A DNA stretch of 64,000 nucleotides from Ustilaginoidea virens (taxonomy: Eukaryota; Ascomycota; Sordariomycetes; Hypocreales; Clavicipitaceae), in NCBI RefSeq assembly GCF_000687475.1, contig NC_057317.1:2790001-2854000 (forward strand), written 5' to 3'. This document shows positions 33,979 to 44,697 of the stretch, in pieces; the first letter of the stretch is position 1; every line of letters begins with the position of its first letter. Under the pieces are notes generated by a model, which ran no database searches, had not been told where the DNA came from, and saw only the letters and a program-made list of their open reading frames with translations. A program made the translations under genes and the position numbers.

Positions 33979-36522
33979 ATGTCCTGCCGGCCACTGCTTT
34001 TCGACTTGCAAGGCCGTGGTCGCAGCTCAATCTGTCGAGCGTGTCGACTCGCCATGCGACGGACGGCTGAACCCCCCAGGGGAGCTTCCTACAGCTCGAG
34101 GGCTGCTGCACCCTCCGCGACGAAACCCAGCGAGCAGCTTGGGAAGCAAACATCCGTCACGCAAAGGCCTAGGCCTAGCCGGTCGGAACTGGCAAGCTAC
34201 CTGCAAGGTCTGAAGGACCTGCAGAGGTCAGCCTCGGGGCCAGGCCACCACAAGAGCCGCGACTTCACTGTGCGCTTCTTCGAACAGGACGAGCACAAGC
34301 AGCGCGAGCTGAAGGACGATGAAGCTTTCCAGGGTTCTTTGCGCGAGCTGGACGGATCCGATTTCAAAGACGCGCTCCGCGACATCCAGGCGAGCTTGGG
34401 TTCCAGGGAAGAACAGGATGCGTTCCAAGCCGTGCTGCGCGAGGTTGGCGGCGACATGAACAACGTCAGCTCAGCGAGGGACATGGAGAAGATGATGCAA
34501 AGGTTCGAGTCGTACACCAAGTCGATCGATGCCGAGATCGAGACTGCTGGCTCCAGCTTGCCTCGAGACGTCTTGCGCGAGCTGCGGAGGGACTTGCGAG
34601 ACCTGCCGCTGTCCGACGACGGATTGCGGCCGCGCCATCCCGCGCCGCAGATTCCCGCCGCCCCCTGGACGCTGAATCAGCGCAAGAAAATCTCCGTGTT
34701 GAATCTCGAGCTGGCGCGAGCCTTTAGAAACCATGGCCGCCGCGATGCTGGCTTCTCCAAGAAGACTGTGTCGGCGGTATTCAGGGCGTACCATGCGGCA
34801 AGGTTCGCCCTGGTTCGCAACTCGGACGTCATCCCACTCAACGTGTGGGAGCTCCTGTGGAACGTCTTGTCCGCCGATGAGTCCGTCAATGTGAACCGTC
34901 TCGCCCACCTCTCCCTGCTCTCGAGGGACATGAGTGCGGCTCGAGTCACGCTCAGCCCGTCCCAGCAACTGCTCACCATCGAAGCCATGTTTGTCGAAGG
35001 GTGGCAAGCCAAAGCGGTCGAAAGCTGGAAGCGATGCCTGAGCACTCTCGGCGACGACAAGTCCGGAACCTTCCAGGATTACTGGGAGCTCGGGGCGCGA
35101 ATATTCTGCCGGACGGGTGACATGGACCAGGCTGAGCGAGCAGTCGACAGGCTCTTGAGCAAGGGCACGGATCCACGGATCCTGATGCCCGTGATCCGGA
35201 CCTTTTCGGCGCAAGGCACGCCGGAAAGCCAAGAGCGCGCGTGTGACGCCTACCGGAGAATGCGAAGCTTGCTCGGAAAGAAGATGAAGCTCTCGGACTA
35301 CGACCAGGTCGTGGCGTACTTCCTGACAAGCCACCAGATGGAGAATGCCCTGTGCGCGTTTGTCGACATGATGACTGACGGCAAGGTCGACCTGAAGAAG
35401 CAAAAGTACATGCCGTCCGTCATTGCCAACAAGTTCTTCCTGGGCAAGTGGCTGAAGCGGCTCATCGGCGCCGGCGACCTGGACGGGGCGTACAGCGTGG
35501 TCGAGTACATGCGCGCAAGGGGTGTGCACGCATCCCCCATCCACCTCAACGGGCTCATTGGCGCGTGGCTGCGATCCGGGGGAGCGGACGACCTGGCGCG
35601 GGCGGACACGCTGGCCTGGTCCATGATCGCGTCGCGGATACGCTTCGTCGGGTCGAGGGCGTCCCCCCCGGCGCCCGCCGCCGGCGGCTCGGGCGGCTCG
35701 AGCGGCTCGAGCGGCGACGCGCCGTGGCCCCCGGCAACGCTGGAGACCTTTTCCCTCCTGGCCGAGAACTACCAGCTCCGGCATCGCCCCGCCCGCCTGG
35801 AGGCGCTCTGGGACGCCTGCCACGACGCCGGGATCAGCCCCAACGCGTTCATGATGAACCAGCTCATGGAGTCGTCCCTGCAGGCCGGGCGGCCCGAGGA
35901 GGCTCTCTCCCTGTACCGCGCCCTCGTGGCGGAGCGAGGCGTGGCCCCCGACCCGTACACCTTCAGCGTGCTGTGGAAGACGCTCGCCATCAACCGCCTG
36001 CACGTCATCCCCCCCGAGTCCTCGGCCGCGGAAACCGACGCGGCGCGCGAGCTGTTCCGCGAGACCGTCGCCTTCGCGCCCGTCTTCGAGCCCCACGGCA
36101 TGGACGGCCAGCTCGGCCGCAAGATCCTCCACACCTTCCGCCGCCTGCAGGACCCCGCCGGCTTCCTGGTCGCGCTCACCGCTCTCCGGCGCGTCTTGCG
36201 CTTCTCCCCGCCCGAGATGCTCGTCCTGGAGCTCGTCCTCGGCACGACCAAGCTGTCGTGCGACAGCCCCGCCCAGAGGAGGCGTCTCATCGTGGCCAAG
36301 CGCACCCTGGACGGGGAACTGTCGGCCCGCTGCGGGGGCGGCGCGGAGGACCTGGACGGCCACAAGAGGCAAGACGCCTTGTACGAGTATCTGCAGGACA
36401 GGTACCGGCCGCGAGGGGAGCTCGAAAAGACACACGAGGCCGTGTTGATGCAGGTGGCGAAGCAGATGGGCGTTGGCGAGATAGTAGCGCGGGAGCAAGA
36501 GGGCAAGAGGGCCGTGTGTTGA
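33979..36522 (+). CDS. Mitochondrial pentatricopeptide-repeat-like protein
   Basis: Single exon, 847 aa. The N-terminus is Arg/Ser-rich with few acids (MSCRPLLFDLQGRG, then CRACRLAMRRT), like a mitochondrial presequence. The body is helical with PPR-like spacing: GDMDQAERAVDRLL, GDLDGAYSVVEYMRARG, GRPEEALSLYRALV and YTFSVLWKTLAINR. A Gly/Ser linker near 35690 separates two halves. Fungal PPR proteins of this size act in mitochondrial RNA processing or translation, or in complex assembly; which applies here cannot be told, and the individual family is not identified. The start is the first in-frame ATG; the frame is open upstream without an ATG. Codon use is very GC-rich in the C-terminal third. 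Confidence 0.8.
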   Translation: MSCRPLLFDLQGRGRSSICRACRLAMRRTAEPPRGASYSSRAAAPSATKPSEQLGKQTSVTQRPRPSRSELASYLQGLKDLQRSASGPGHHKSRDFTVRFFEQDEHKQRELKDDEAFQGSLRELDGSDFKDALRDIQASLGSREEQDAFQAVLREVGGDMNNVSSARDMEKMMQRFESYTKSIDAEIETAGSSLPRDVLRELRRDLRDLPLSDDGLRPRHPAPQIPAAPWTLNQRKKISVLNLELARAFRNHGRRDAGFSKKTVSAVFRAYHAARFALVRNSDVIPLNVWELLWNVLSADESVNVNRLAHLSLLSRDMSAARVTLSPSQQLLTIEAMFVEGWQAKAVESWKRCLSTLGDDKSGTFQDYWELGARIFCRTGDMDQAERAVDRLLSKGTDPRILMPVIRTFSAQGTPESQERACDAYRRMRSLLGKKMKLSDYDQVVAYFLTSHQMENALCAFVDMMTDGKVDLKKQKYMPSVIANKFFLGKWLKRLIGAGDLDGAYSVVEYMRARGVHASPIHLNGLIGAWLRSGGADDLARADTLAWSMIASRIRFVGSRASPPAPAAGGSGGSSGSSGDAPWPPATLETFSLLAENYQLRHRPARLEALWDACHDAGISPNAFMMNQLMESSLQAGRPEEALSLYRALVAERGVAPDPYTFSVLWKTLAINRLHVIPPESSAAETDAARELFRETVAFAPVFEPHGMDGQLGRKILHTFRRLQDPAGFLVALTALRRVLRFSPPEMLVLELVLGTTKLSCDSPAQRRRLIVAKRTLDGELSARCGGGAEDLDGHKRQDALYEYLQDRYRPRGELEKTHEAVLMQVAKQMGVGEIVAREQEGKRAVC

Positions 36523-37285
36523 ACGGGGGGTTATTCTCCTACATATGTGTATACATATATATATATATATATCTAAAATAAAAAAATACCTTTGACTCCT
36601 TTCTCATCAATCACTGTATACTGCAGCGTCGAGGTGGATTTTCCATGGAAGCCTACGTATGCATCATTCAGCATTCCTCTGTATGACAGCAGGCGTTTTC
36701 ATCAAATCACAAACTCATCTCTCTCTTTCCGTCACGTGATCCAGTGCCATTTTCCCTTTCTTTTAAGAAGATGATTTGCTCAGAAACTAAGCAAAGTACC
36801 TAATGTAAACAAAAAAAAAAACAAGGGTGCGTGAGCCAGCAGTTCCTGCAGAGCGGTAATCTGAAAGAAATGCGCAGTCAAAGCCGTCCCAACTCCAGCG
36901 CTATGCAAGTATAAAAGACTCGGCAACTCTCTTCCTCGCCTCTTCATTCAGAGCCTTTCTCCTTCCGCCTAGGTAAAGAAAATGAAGAAAAAAAAAGGAA
37001 AGGAAAAAAAAACAAGGAAAAGGAAAAGGAAAAGAAAAAGAAAAAGGGGAGGAAAGAGGAAGGAATGAAAAATCCCGCCATCTACCTCATGTAAATCTCG
37101 TCAAAGAACCTCGTCGGCTTTCGCACTCTGCCCGACCTCCTCAGCGGCACAACCTGTTTCTTCCCCGCATCATCGTCAACCAGCGTGGCATCATTTTCCT
37201 AGCAAAGGCGACTTTTTCCACCGGTCTTGTGGATAGGTATAGGTTTGAGGGCCCTGGTGGTCTTTCTCGGACGGGACCGCTTCTC
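36523..37285. other. Convergent intergenic region
   Basis: It lies between the PPR gene (+) and taf3 (-). It contains a TA repeat at about 36556-36571 and A/G-rich tracts at 36975-37070. No separate gene is supported. Near 37082-37200 the minus strand in the taf3 frame encodes a basic peptide after two TAG codons (see findings). Confidence 0.45.
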
Positions 37286-38059
37286 CTAGGAAAGGCCCAT
37301 TCCCTCGTCGCCGTCGTCGTCGAGCCTGCTTCCGACTGAACTAAGGCCGGAGCTGGGTGTTGGCGAGCCGCATTCGTGCCCCCTCGTGCCGTTTGTTCTT
37401 GCCGCGCTGCTGGAGCACGCGCTCCGCTGCTGGATCCATTCACTGATGCTGGTAACGGGGCCGCCTTCGACTTGGATCTCGACGACGGAATCGAGGGGTT
37501 TCCCGACGACGGTGCCGCTGTATTTCGTGTCTTCCCCCGTCTTGGAGTGCTTCTTCTTGAGGGCTGTTTTCGTAACCCAGGCTTGGTTAGTGGTGGTCCG
37601 CAAAGGAAGAACAATCCAGGTCCACGACGGACAAGTACGGGTAGCAGGCGGGATCGACGTACCATTCAAGTAGTCAGTCGCATCGGATTCGCCGTCTCCG
37701 ATTCCGATGTCCATGAGTTCTCGCATTCTTTGCCCCGAAAACCACTCGATGAATTCCTCCACTCCTCCAACATCTTCTTCTCCCAACCACGCTTCCTCGG
37801 TTGCAACCTTTTCGGGCTGAAACGCGCCGGCGTCGTGCAACGCCATCCTGACATCCGTGATTGTGTAGTCGCCAGCGTCGCCGTGGTTGTGTATGGCGTG
37901 AGAGGCTGTGGACTCGCATAGGACAGAGAGATACCGGGCCGCAATGTCGGTCACAGAGTCCACGACGGACGGTTTCGCGGAATGATATCCTGTGGCACGG
38001 AGGATCTGCAGAATCGCGGGTCGTAAGAGAGCGTGAAACACGGCCGTCTGCGTCGTCAT
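37286..38059 (-). CDS. taf3: TFIID subunit Taf3-like, bromodomain-associated histone-fold protein
   Basis: Two exons on the minus strand, 38059-37663 and 37563-37286, give 224 aa. Residues 1-90 form a BTP/histone fold (FHALLRPAILQILRATGY, SVTDIAARYLSVL, DVRMALHDAGAF), as in Taf3, which pairs with Taf10 in TFIID. The conserved DATDYLNALKKKHSKTG is formed by splicing at GTACGT, with a CTAAC branch point. The 99-bp intron is a multiple of three and has no stop, so retention would add 33 residues without breaking the frame. The C-terminus ends GLSSVGSRLDDDGDE plus a few residues. It lacks the PHD finger of animal Taf3, as expected in fungi. Confidence 0.85.
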   Translation of the reverse strand: MTTQTAVFHALLRPAILQILRATGYHSAKPSVVDSVTDIAARYLSVLCESTASHAIHNHGDAGDYTITDVRMALHDAGAFQPEKVATEEAWLGEEDVGGVEEFIEWFSGQRMRELMDIGIGDGESDATDYLNGTSIPPATRTCPSWTWIVLPLRTTTNQAWVTKTALKKKHSKTGEDTKYSGTVVGKPLDSVVEIQVEGGPVTSISEWIQQRSACSSSAARTNGTRGHECGSPTPSSGLSSVGSRLDDDGDEGMGLS

Positions 38060-38607
38060 TTTGGAGGGTTGCGTTGGATCGTGGAGAGGCGACGAGGCGA
38101 GCCTTGCCTTGCCTTTTGACGGAAGTTTTAACTTGAGCGCTGCAGCTTAAAAGCCTGCGCACACAATTGCTCGTACCGATGGTGTCGCATTCATGGACCT
38201 CACCGGCTGATTTGTCAGCTTGCACAGCGCATGATCAGTCACAGCGGGGTATCCTTATTGGAATGCTTCTTTGGGGGAGGGGGCTGGTCTGGTTGAATTG
38301 CTTCTTGTTGAGCGACGATGGATGTAACGTAATGTAATGTAGCACTACTCTGAGTGTAAGTGGGAGAACGTTCGAGTTCGAGCTTCTGTCGCAGCTAGGT
38401 GGACACTGCGCCCTGGCAAAATGATTGGCACTGTGCGGATAGCACTTTTTTGCTCGCACTAAGCACGGACTGTGACCCGTAGGCTAAGGGACTGCCGGAA
38501 TCGTTTCTGGCTTCTGTATTTTGCTGCTTGCTTCCCGCTTACTTTTTAACTATGATAATCTGCCACGCCAAGAGGTTGCTGATACCTCGAGACCGGGTCC
38601 AGCCTTT
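38060..38607. other. Intergenic
   Basis: Promoter of taf3 (read leftward) and 3' UTR of the dipeptidyl peptidase gene. An ATGTAACGTAATG-type short repeat lies near 38320-38340. No gene is seen. Confidence 0.5.
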
Positions 38608-41047
38608 TCACGCCGGTCTCTTTGCATCTGCGACGCCGCTGTATTTGTTGATGAAGCCCAACACCTCCTTATGCCACACCAAGGAGTTCTCGGGCTTCAG
38701 TATCCACTGATTCAAAACGTCAGCTTGCAACGTACCTTTTTTCTTTCCAGGTAAAAGAAAATGAAGGGGGGTAGAAGAAAGAAAGAAAGCTTACATGGTT
38801 TTCATCGGGAAACACAACAAGCTTGCTGGGGACTTTTCGTGCCTGGAGAACGTTGAACATGGCCAGACCTTCGGAAATAGGTAGCCTGTAATCCAACTCG
38901 TTGTGGATGACCTTTCGCAAGACGCGAGTCAGCAGCGGAAACAAGAGTATTAGAGGCCTGCGTCACGTCACTTACCAGCATTGGCGTCTGCCAATTGGCG
39001 CAGTACAGCGAGGGATCCCATTTGGCATAAAACTCACGACTCTCCCACAGAGTGCCGCCAAAGTCGTGTTCTGGGAAGAACAGTTCTTCCGTTGACCACT
39101 GGTTTTGCGTGGAGAAGACGCCGTCATGGCACACCAGAGCTTTGAATTTTCGACCAAGAGGGTGCCCTTGGATCCAATCTGCAAAACGTCAGCTTGTCCG
39201 GATCCGACTGATCATGTTAGCCGGCCACATACTAATCATGTAACCTCCGTAGGACGCTCCCAACGCAACGGCACAGGACGTGTCAATGTAGTCGACGTTC
39301 TTCTCCAAGTATTCATAGCAGAGAACGAGATCCTGGTACGGATTTCCTCCCCAGTTGCATGTGATGGAGTCTGTATGTTTCTGGCCATAGCCGGTGCTTC
39401 CAGTCGGGTTAGGGGCAACGACGACATACCCCTGCTCGGCAAAAATGGCTGGATTCCATCGAGTGCTCCAATCATCCATCCAGGCACTTTGTGGACCTCC
39501 GTGGATGAGGAATGCCAGTGGATATTTCTTGGACGGGTCGAAGTCGGATGGTCTTGTCACGAGAGCGTGGATATCGTAGCCCATGGAGCCGGGGTACCAT
39601 ATATCGTCCTTCATCGCCTTGTTGAGGCCCAAGGATTTCCCGTTTCTGGAACTTGACGACACTTCAGTGACGGACTTTGACACGGGATCCAGCACCGAGT
39701 ATAAGGAGCTCTCAATTCGGGACTTGGAAGTTATAAGCAGTGACGGGCCGGCTCCGAGGAGCCTAGCATTGCTCACAGTCGCTTCTTCATAAATAGGCGT
39801 TGGCAGCTCCTTGGCTTCCGAGGGTGAGGAGGGAAGTTTCCACAGCACGACTTTGCCGTGCTTTTCAGCACCGACGTAGAGCTCCTTGTCGTCGTGGCTC
39901 CATGTGATCCAGTCCGGCTTTGCATCCCACGCGCCCTCGCCATCACCAGTTTCGTAAAACTCTTCAACTTTGCTGACATCATCCACGTTGGGAACAAGCA
40001 GTAGATGAGTCTTATCTGATTCATACTGTATGTTCTTCATGCGGGCAAAGGCGATCTTTTGGCCGTCGCTGCTGAATGTCGGGGCGACGCTGTAGCCCTG
40101 AAGTTTGCCGGTCTTGGCCAATTGGGGAGCACCAGGCTTCTCGGCAAAAGACTTGAGGGGTACGTAATAGAGATCAGTCTTGGTGTATCTCGCGGGGTTG
40201 AGGCCGGGGTCTTTGGCGACAAAGCAGATGCCCTGAGCAGAGACGTCAAAATCGCCGGTTCCACCGAAGGGGGGCACAGGAGACTCGAGGCTTGTGCCGG
40301 CTAGGAGATTGGTGAGGCCGGGATTTTCGAGAGTCCACTTGCCGTGCATCTTGGCCAGTTGGCCGTACCACAACGAGTTTTGGTTGGCGGTGCTCCAGGT
40401 GTCCCAGTGACGGACGAAGAGAGATGTGTAAGTCCTGGCCGAGTCGTGTGATTTTCGTTCCACGGGTGGCCAGTAGAGCTCTCCCTTTGGCGTCGTGAGT
40501 CCGCTAAAGCATACGGCCACTTTGCCGTTGTGCAGCACCTTGGTCTTGGGGTTGGAGATGCTTCCAGCCAAGTAGTGAATCATGTGCGGCCTGTCCCGGT
40601 GCGAAGATTAGTTCTTGGCCTGGGTCCATGCGAGGCAATCGTGGCAGGTTGGAAAAGGGGGGGATGGAGGCCCGCACTCAGACTTATCCAGCACATGCTG
40701 GGCCATTATCATGGTACACCCGTTGTCGCCGGGCTTGAGATACAAAACCTCTTGCTCGCCAATCCAGACAGGATCACTGGCGCCTGCATCGTCGGAGACA
40801 AGGTAAGAAGTGCCATCCTTGACGTTGAGAAGGCGGATCTGTGAAGACCTGGAGTGAGTCTCAAAGGAGTACGTAGACACCTGGTTGCGTCAGCACAGGA
40901 TTTCGTTTGGATAGATTTTTGCCGCAGACAAAAGCCGCCACCTACAGTATACAGCACCAGTTCACCACTTGAATTGGGGACTCCTGCTGAGCGGCGTGGT
41001 GCGGAGAGAAGCACTTCCGGGGTGAGGCGAGAAGCGTGGACTGTCAT
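38608..41047 (-). CDS. Dipeptidyl-peptidase V-like serine peptidase (S9 family), no signal peptide
   Basis: Six exons on the minus strand, 41047-40946, 40880-40678, 40590-39233, 39178-38976, 38911-38795 and 38706-38608, give 693 aa. An N-terminal propeller-like part ([23 protein letters not shown]) leads into an alpha/beta hydrolase domain. The catalytic triad is Ser548 in GASYGGYM, Asp629 in HNELDYRLP and His661 in PDENH, the last codon of exon 5. These blocks match fungal dipeptidyl-peptidase V. The secreted Aspergillus enzyme has a signal peptide; this one begins [13 protein letters not shown] and should be intracellular. It would release dipeptides from peptides. Every junction restores family sequence, for example [14 protein letters not shown]. 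Confidence 0.92.
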
Positions 41048-42107
41048 GACGTGCAATTGGACAATTCATTCATCAGGCAAGCCGGCCTGTATCACAAACG
41101 GTAATTCACCAAAGAGTACCTATCTTAGGTAGGCAGTAGGGGGGGTGATGATGGGAACATGATGGGAAAAGTCCAGTGGCTGGAGACACACGGCATCTTC
41201 TTCAGAAGTTTGTTGTTCGAATGAATCCATGGCCACCAACCACGGCCAATTGCACTGCACATCTACAGGTACCTCACAGGTACACGCTCCTCGAGTAGGG
41301 GAGCAGAACCACCTCGTGCAATTCGTCAATGTACTTGACGCTCACAACATACCTAACGGAGTACACTGGGCAACAAGACGCTGCATCTCATGGGTGCACG
41401 TACCCGGTAGGTAGCGCGCGGCATGTCATTGCACCCCACCCGCTATTGTTGACCTGAACCCCGCATCCTGCGGAGTACAGGAAAACCACATGCAGCATTC
41501 AGGGATTTAGGAAATCGTTATCAACCAGATATAGAGACATGAAAGCCTGGTCAAATGACGCCTAGCAACAGTCATCATCGGGCTTTGAAGCGTAGCTCGT
41601 CACGAGTATCACAACTCAGTCTCCACCAATTTATTTAAAGCCAGTACCCAAGTAGGCACCTAATCTGTTCAGCAGATTACGAGGTCTCGTGTAGATTGTC
41701 CGCCAATGCCTCCTCGCCAATCACCAATTGAACGAATAAAATGAATACGTAGGTACCCAGGTACTTGAGTAACGTCATTTTCCCGCCTTGTTTTCCAGCC
41801 AGAATAGCAAGCATACGGCTTCGCATCGGCTTCGCATCGGCTTGTGCTGGCTCTTAGGGCCGGTCGTCTCGCATCAGTATATTCCATCTGGCCACCAATC
41901 CGCTACTTTGCCTCAAGAAGTAGGCTTGCTCGTGATGCACGCACAAGTTGACCCACTGACCATGTCAAATTCGACAATATCATCATGACATTTTTTATAT
42001 TGTCATACGTGCTTGGTCAGCTGAAAGGTATGCGAAGGTCAAAACACAGTAAACGTGAAGAAGAGTCACATGCCCCAAGTTCGTCCATCAGCTTGACCCG
42101 GGTATTT
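41048..42107. other. Intergenic
   Basis: Promoter of the peptidase gene and 3' UTR of eaf6. ACGGAGTAC-type motifs occur near 41357 and 41472, GGTACC/CCTAGG-like words near 41750, and a direct repeat of CGGCTTCGCAT at 41817-41838. No gene is seen. Confidence 0.5.
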
Positions 42108-42891
42108 CTACTTTCTTGATGCTCCGAAATTGGTTCTCTTCTTGGTCATGCCCCCGTCATTCTCACTGTCCTCCACCTCCTTATCTGCGGGCGTTGCCGC
42201 CACCGCTACCTTCTTCTTCGATTTGCTATTCTTGCTCCCCGCCGCAGACAAAGGAGTCCCGTTGTCTCGAAAAGTCGCCGACACAGGCGTCGGCGCATGT
42301 GATGCTGGTGTCGATCCGGGTGTCGAATCCTAGCCACACCACCACCTGTTAGCAACCTCGTCACGCCAAACTGCGTGTCGATCTGGTGACGCAGCGCCTG
42401 AGATGTCATGCTCGGCTCCGACATACCCCGTTGTTCGGCCTATATGACATGGAAGACTTGGAGAAGACACGATTTTGGTCCGCTGGTCCTGATTTTCGTC
42501 TTTGCGCGGCCGCACCGCTGATGCCTTTCATGTAGTTGTCGAATCCAGTGATGATGTTGCCGCTCGGGGTGCTTTCGAGATACGATGCTTCTTTGGTGAG
42601 GATGCTCTCCTCTACCTGGTTCTGTTTTCGCAATCATTCCGGTCAGCAGACAAGTCTGGAAATCCGGCGGATCTCGGCATCAAGACCTGAGTGACCAGAA
42701 ACCGAGCAAAGAAGAACAGCAAGAAGAGACGCGAAAAAATAAAGGGAAAGAACATTGACAAGGAAAAGAGCACAATACCGTACCAGCCGTTTTTCCAAAA
42801 GTCTCCGCTTCTCGACAAGTTCGCGCACGCGTGCCTGGGATTTCTTGTACTCTGCCAGCGTTGGCAGCGGCCCTTGATTGTTCTCCGCCAT
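42108..42891 (-). CDS. eaf6: Chromatin modification-related protein Eaf6
   Basis: Three exons on the minus strand, 42891-42784, 42621-42427 and 42329-42108, give 174 aa. A coiled-coil N-terminus (EYKKSQARVRELVEKRR) joins the hallmark segment TKEASYLESTPSGNII followed by TGFDNYMKG, then NRVFSKSSMSYR. The tail is Ser/Pro then Lys-rich (SKNSKSKKKV) and ends KKRTNFGASRK. Eaf6 is a small subunit of the NuA4 and NuA3 histone acetyltransferase complexes. The first intron (42622-42783) is 162 bp with donor GTACGG; the second is 97 bp with donor GTATGT. Frame and phase are zero at both joins. It is smaller than most neighbours and easy to miss by reading-frame length alone. Confidence 0.9.
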
Positions 42892-44158
42892 GCGCACGTC
42901 GCCAAAGGCCAGGAGCCCGATGGTTGTATGGCTTCGCAGCTGGGCTCAGCGTGGAGACTGAATGTGGAAATGGAGGAGGATGGATTGAGTTGGATGCGCG
43001 AGATCAACAAAGATAGGCCATTGTATGGTGACGTGCTGTAGTGACCTACCCGGTGTGACGCAAGTCACATCACGTGACCATCGGCTTAGCTACCTCCTAC
43101 CTCCTTAGGTATCTACCTAGGTACTCCGCACCTAACCTAGGATGTAGGTAATATAGACTTCACTCCACAGGCAGTAAGTAGCTTATGGACAATCAAGCCG
43201 TCTTAATATTACACTTCACTTCATGCACTCGTGCGCTCACACCCGGGTAATCTGTGTATGTAGCCGAGAGTCTCGACTCCAGACTAATAAGAGGTAGCGA
43301 TTAGTTTTTTTTTTCTCGGTATCATAATTGCCCCGCTAAATTTTCTTCAAGTACTGGAGTGCTGCAGGAGATAGATATCGTTGGATTTGACGCGGATATC
43401 GCCGAAGTCCGGCTCGATTACGCCACTGTAGCCTCGGTAACGGTGGCCCCTTAGGGCAACTCCTATTCCAACTATAAATGGCTGGCTGGCTGGCAGGCAT
43501 AACGAGTCTCTTGGTCAGCCCATTTTGTCGTCTTGTCGTCTTGTCGTCTTGTCGTCTTGTCGTCTTGTCGTCTTGTCGTCTTGTCGTATGTCTGCGTATT
43601 CAAATTTTGCCGAAGTTTGTCAGTATGGCCCGGATGTAGCTCCGTACTCCGCAGCTCTTTGGTGGAGAAATTTGTTCTTGGCCAGCCGCGACTAGCTCCG
43701 GCAATTGATTGAGGGAGTGCCAGTGGCTGGCAGCTGCGGGTCGGTCGTTGGCAGCTTACATAACCAGACATTGAGGATATGTAGAAACACGAAGTTGACG
43801 TTTTCGCCTGATTGAAGTCCCGACGGAAGACTTGCTACAAGAGCCCACCCGTCTGAGTACATTAAAATGTTGATGCCTTGCGAGCAAATCTATTTCAGCA
43901 TATGTGCGATTCAAAAAAAAATCCACATCCCACGGGAGAATGGAAAACAGGCAAGGACGCTGCGATAATAAGTCAAAAAACTAGTCCACCACCACTCCTA
44001 GATATAGTCCCGTAACCCTCCATGTCTGCCTACTAGAGGTATGTATAACGTATAACGCGACATGGAAGCGACAACGATGACACACAAACCACCAATCCAA
44101 TCCCAATCCCAATCCCCCATCCCCCATCTCCCATCGCCCATCTGTTCCGACCCGGCTC
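42892..44158. other. Intergenic with octamer repeat
   Basis: No coding region supported. CCTAGGTA-type words cluster at 43105-43145. A perfect octamer repeat lies at 43524-43587. Confidence 0.5.
43524..43587. repeat. 8-bp tandem repeat (TTGTCGTC)n
   Basis: About eight near-perfect copies of TTGTCGTC. Confidence 0.9.
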
Positions 44159-44581
44159 CTATCTATACTGGTCGCCTATTTTATCCACCACCTCGCCCAG
44201 AAAACTCAGAACCTTCTCCTTGGGAACATAATGGTCGCTCTCTCTGCATAGTTCCATGAATTTATGCAGGACAGCAGAGGCTATAATCTGCTTATCCGCC
44301 CTCAGATACTCCAACAGCCTTGCGGAATACTCCTCTGCCATGATATTTTCCGGCGGGGTGATACATGCCAGGTCGCAAAATTCTGTTTCCGGCATGCGCC
44401 AGTTTGAATAGACGCCGTTGGTGAAGCGGCTCCCGACGCTGCTATCTGGGAAAGAGAGAGGTATCACATCAAAGATGTGGACGCGATAGATGGCTGGGTC
44501 GGTTGCTCTGGAACGTAGGCCAAAGATCGCGGAGCCAAGGTTGGCAAAGGCTACTATAAGGACAAGTTGTAACCCTTTCAT
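44159..44581 (-). CDS. Small secreted protein, unrecognised
   Basis: 140 aa, single exon. The start at 44579-44581 opens a signal peptide (MKGLQLVLIVAFANL, cleavage near GSA-IF). The mature part has three cysteines (CDLAC and one more near the C-terminus) and is otherwise helical and charged (EEYSARLLEYLRADK, KEKVLSFLGEVVDKIG). The reading frame is open 81 codons upstream without a better ATG. A TTTAAATA element lies about 110 bp upstream. There is no domain I know. An odd cysteine count and no close homologue in memory suggest a lineage-specific protein. A function cannot be assigned. Confidence 0.6.
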   Translation of the reverse strand: MKGLQLVLIVAFANLGSAIFGLRSRATDPAIYRVHIFDVIPLSFPDSSVGSRFTNGVYSNWRMPETEFCDLACITPPENIMAEEYSARLLEYLRADKQIIASAVLHKFMELCRESDHYVPKEKVLSFLGEVVDKIGDQYR

Positions 44582-44688
44582 CTTGGGAACTCGATGACGG
44601 TGGGCTGTACTATATCGGCTAGCAGCACTTGTATGCGGTGAAGTGTTTTTGCATCTATTCACTGGGGGGGATGGGAAGGAAGCCTCCT

Positions 44689-44697
44689 GTTTAAATA
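44689..44697 (-). promoter_or_regulatory. TATA-like element
   Basis: A/T-rich TATTTAAA on the minus strand, about 110 bp before the start of the small secreted protein gene. Confidence 0.35.

Noticed and set aside
34471..36498. 675-codon open frame on the minus strand opposite the PPR gene
   Set aside because: It is an antisense shadow of a very GC-rich gene; the plus frame has the presequence and helical repeat pattern.
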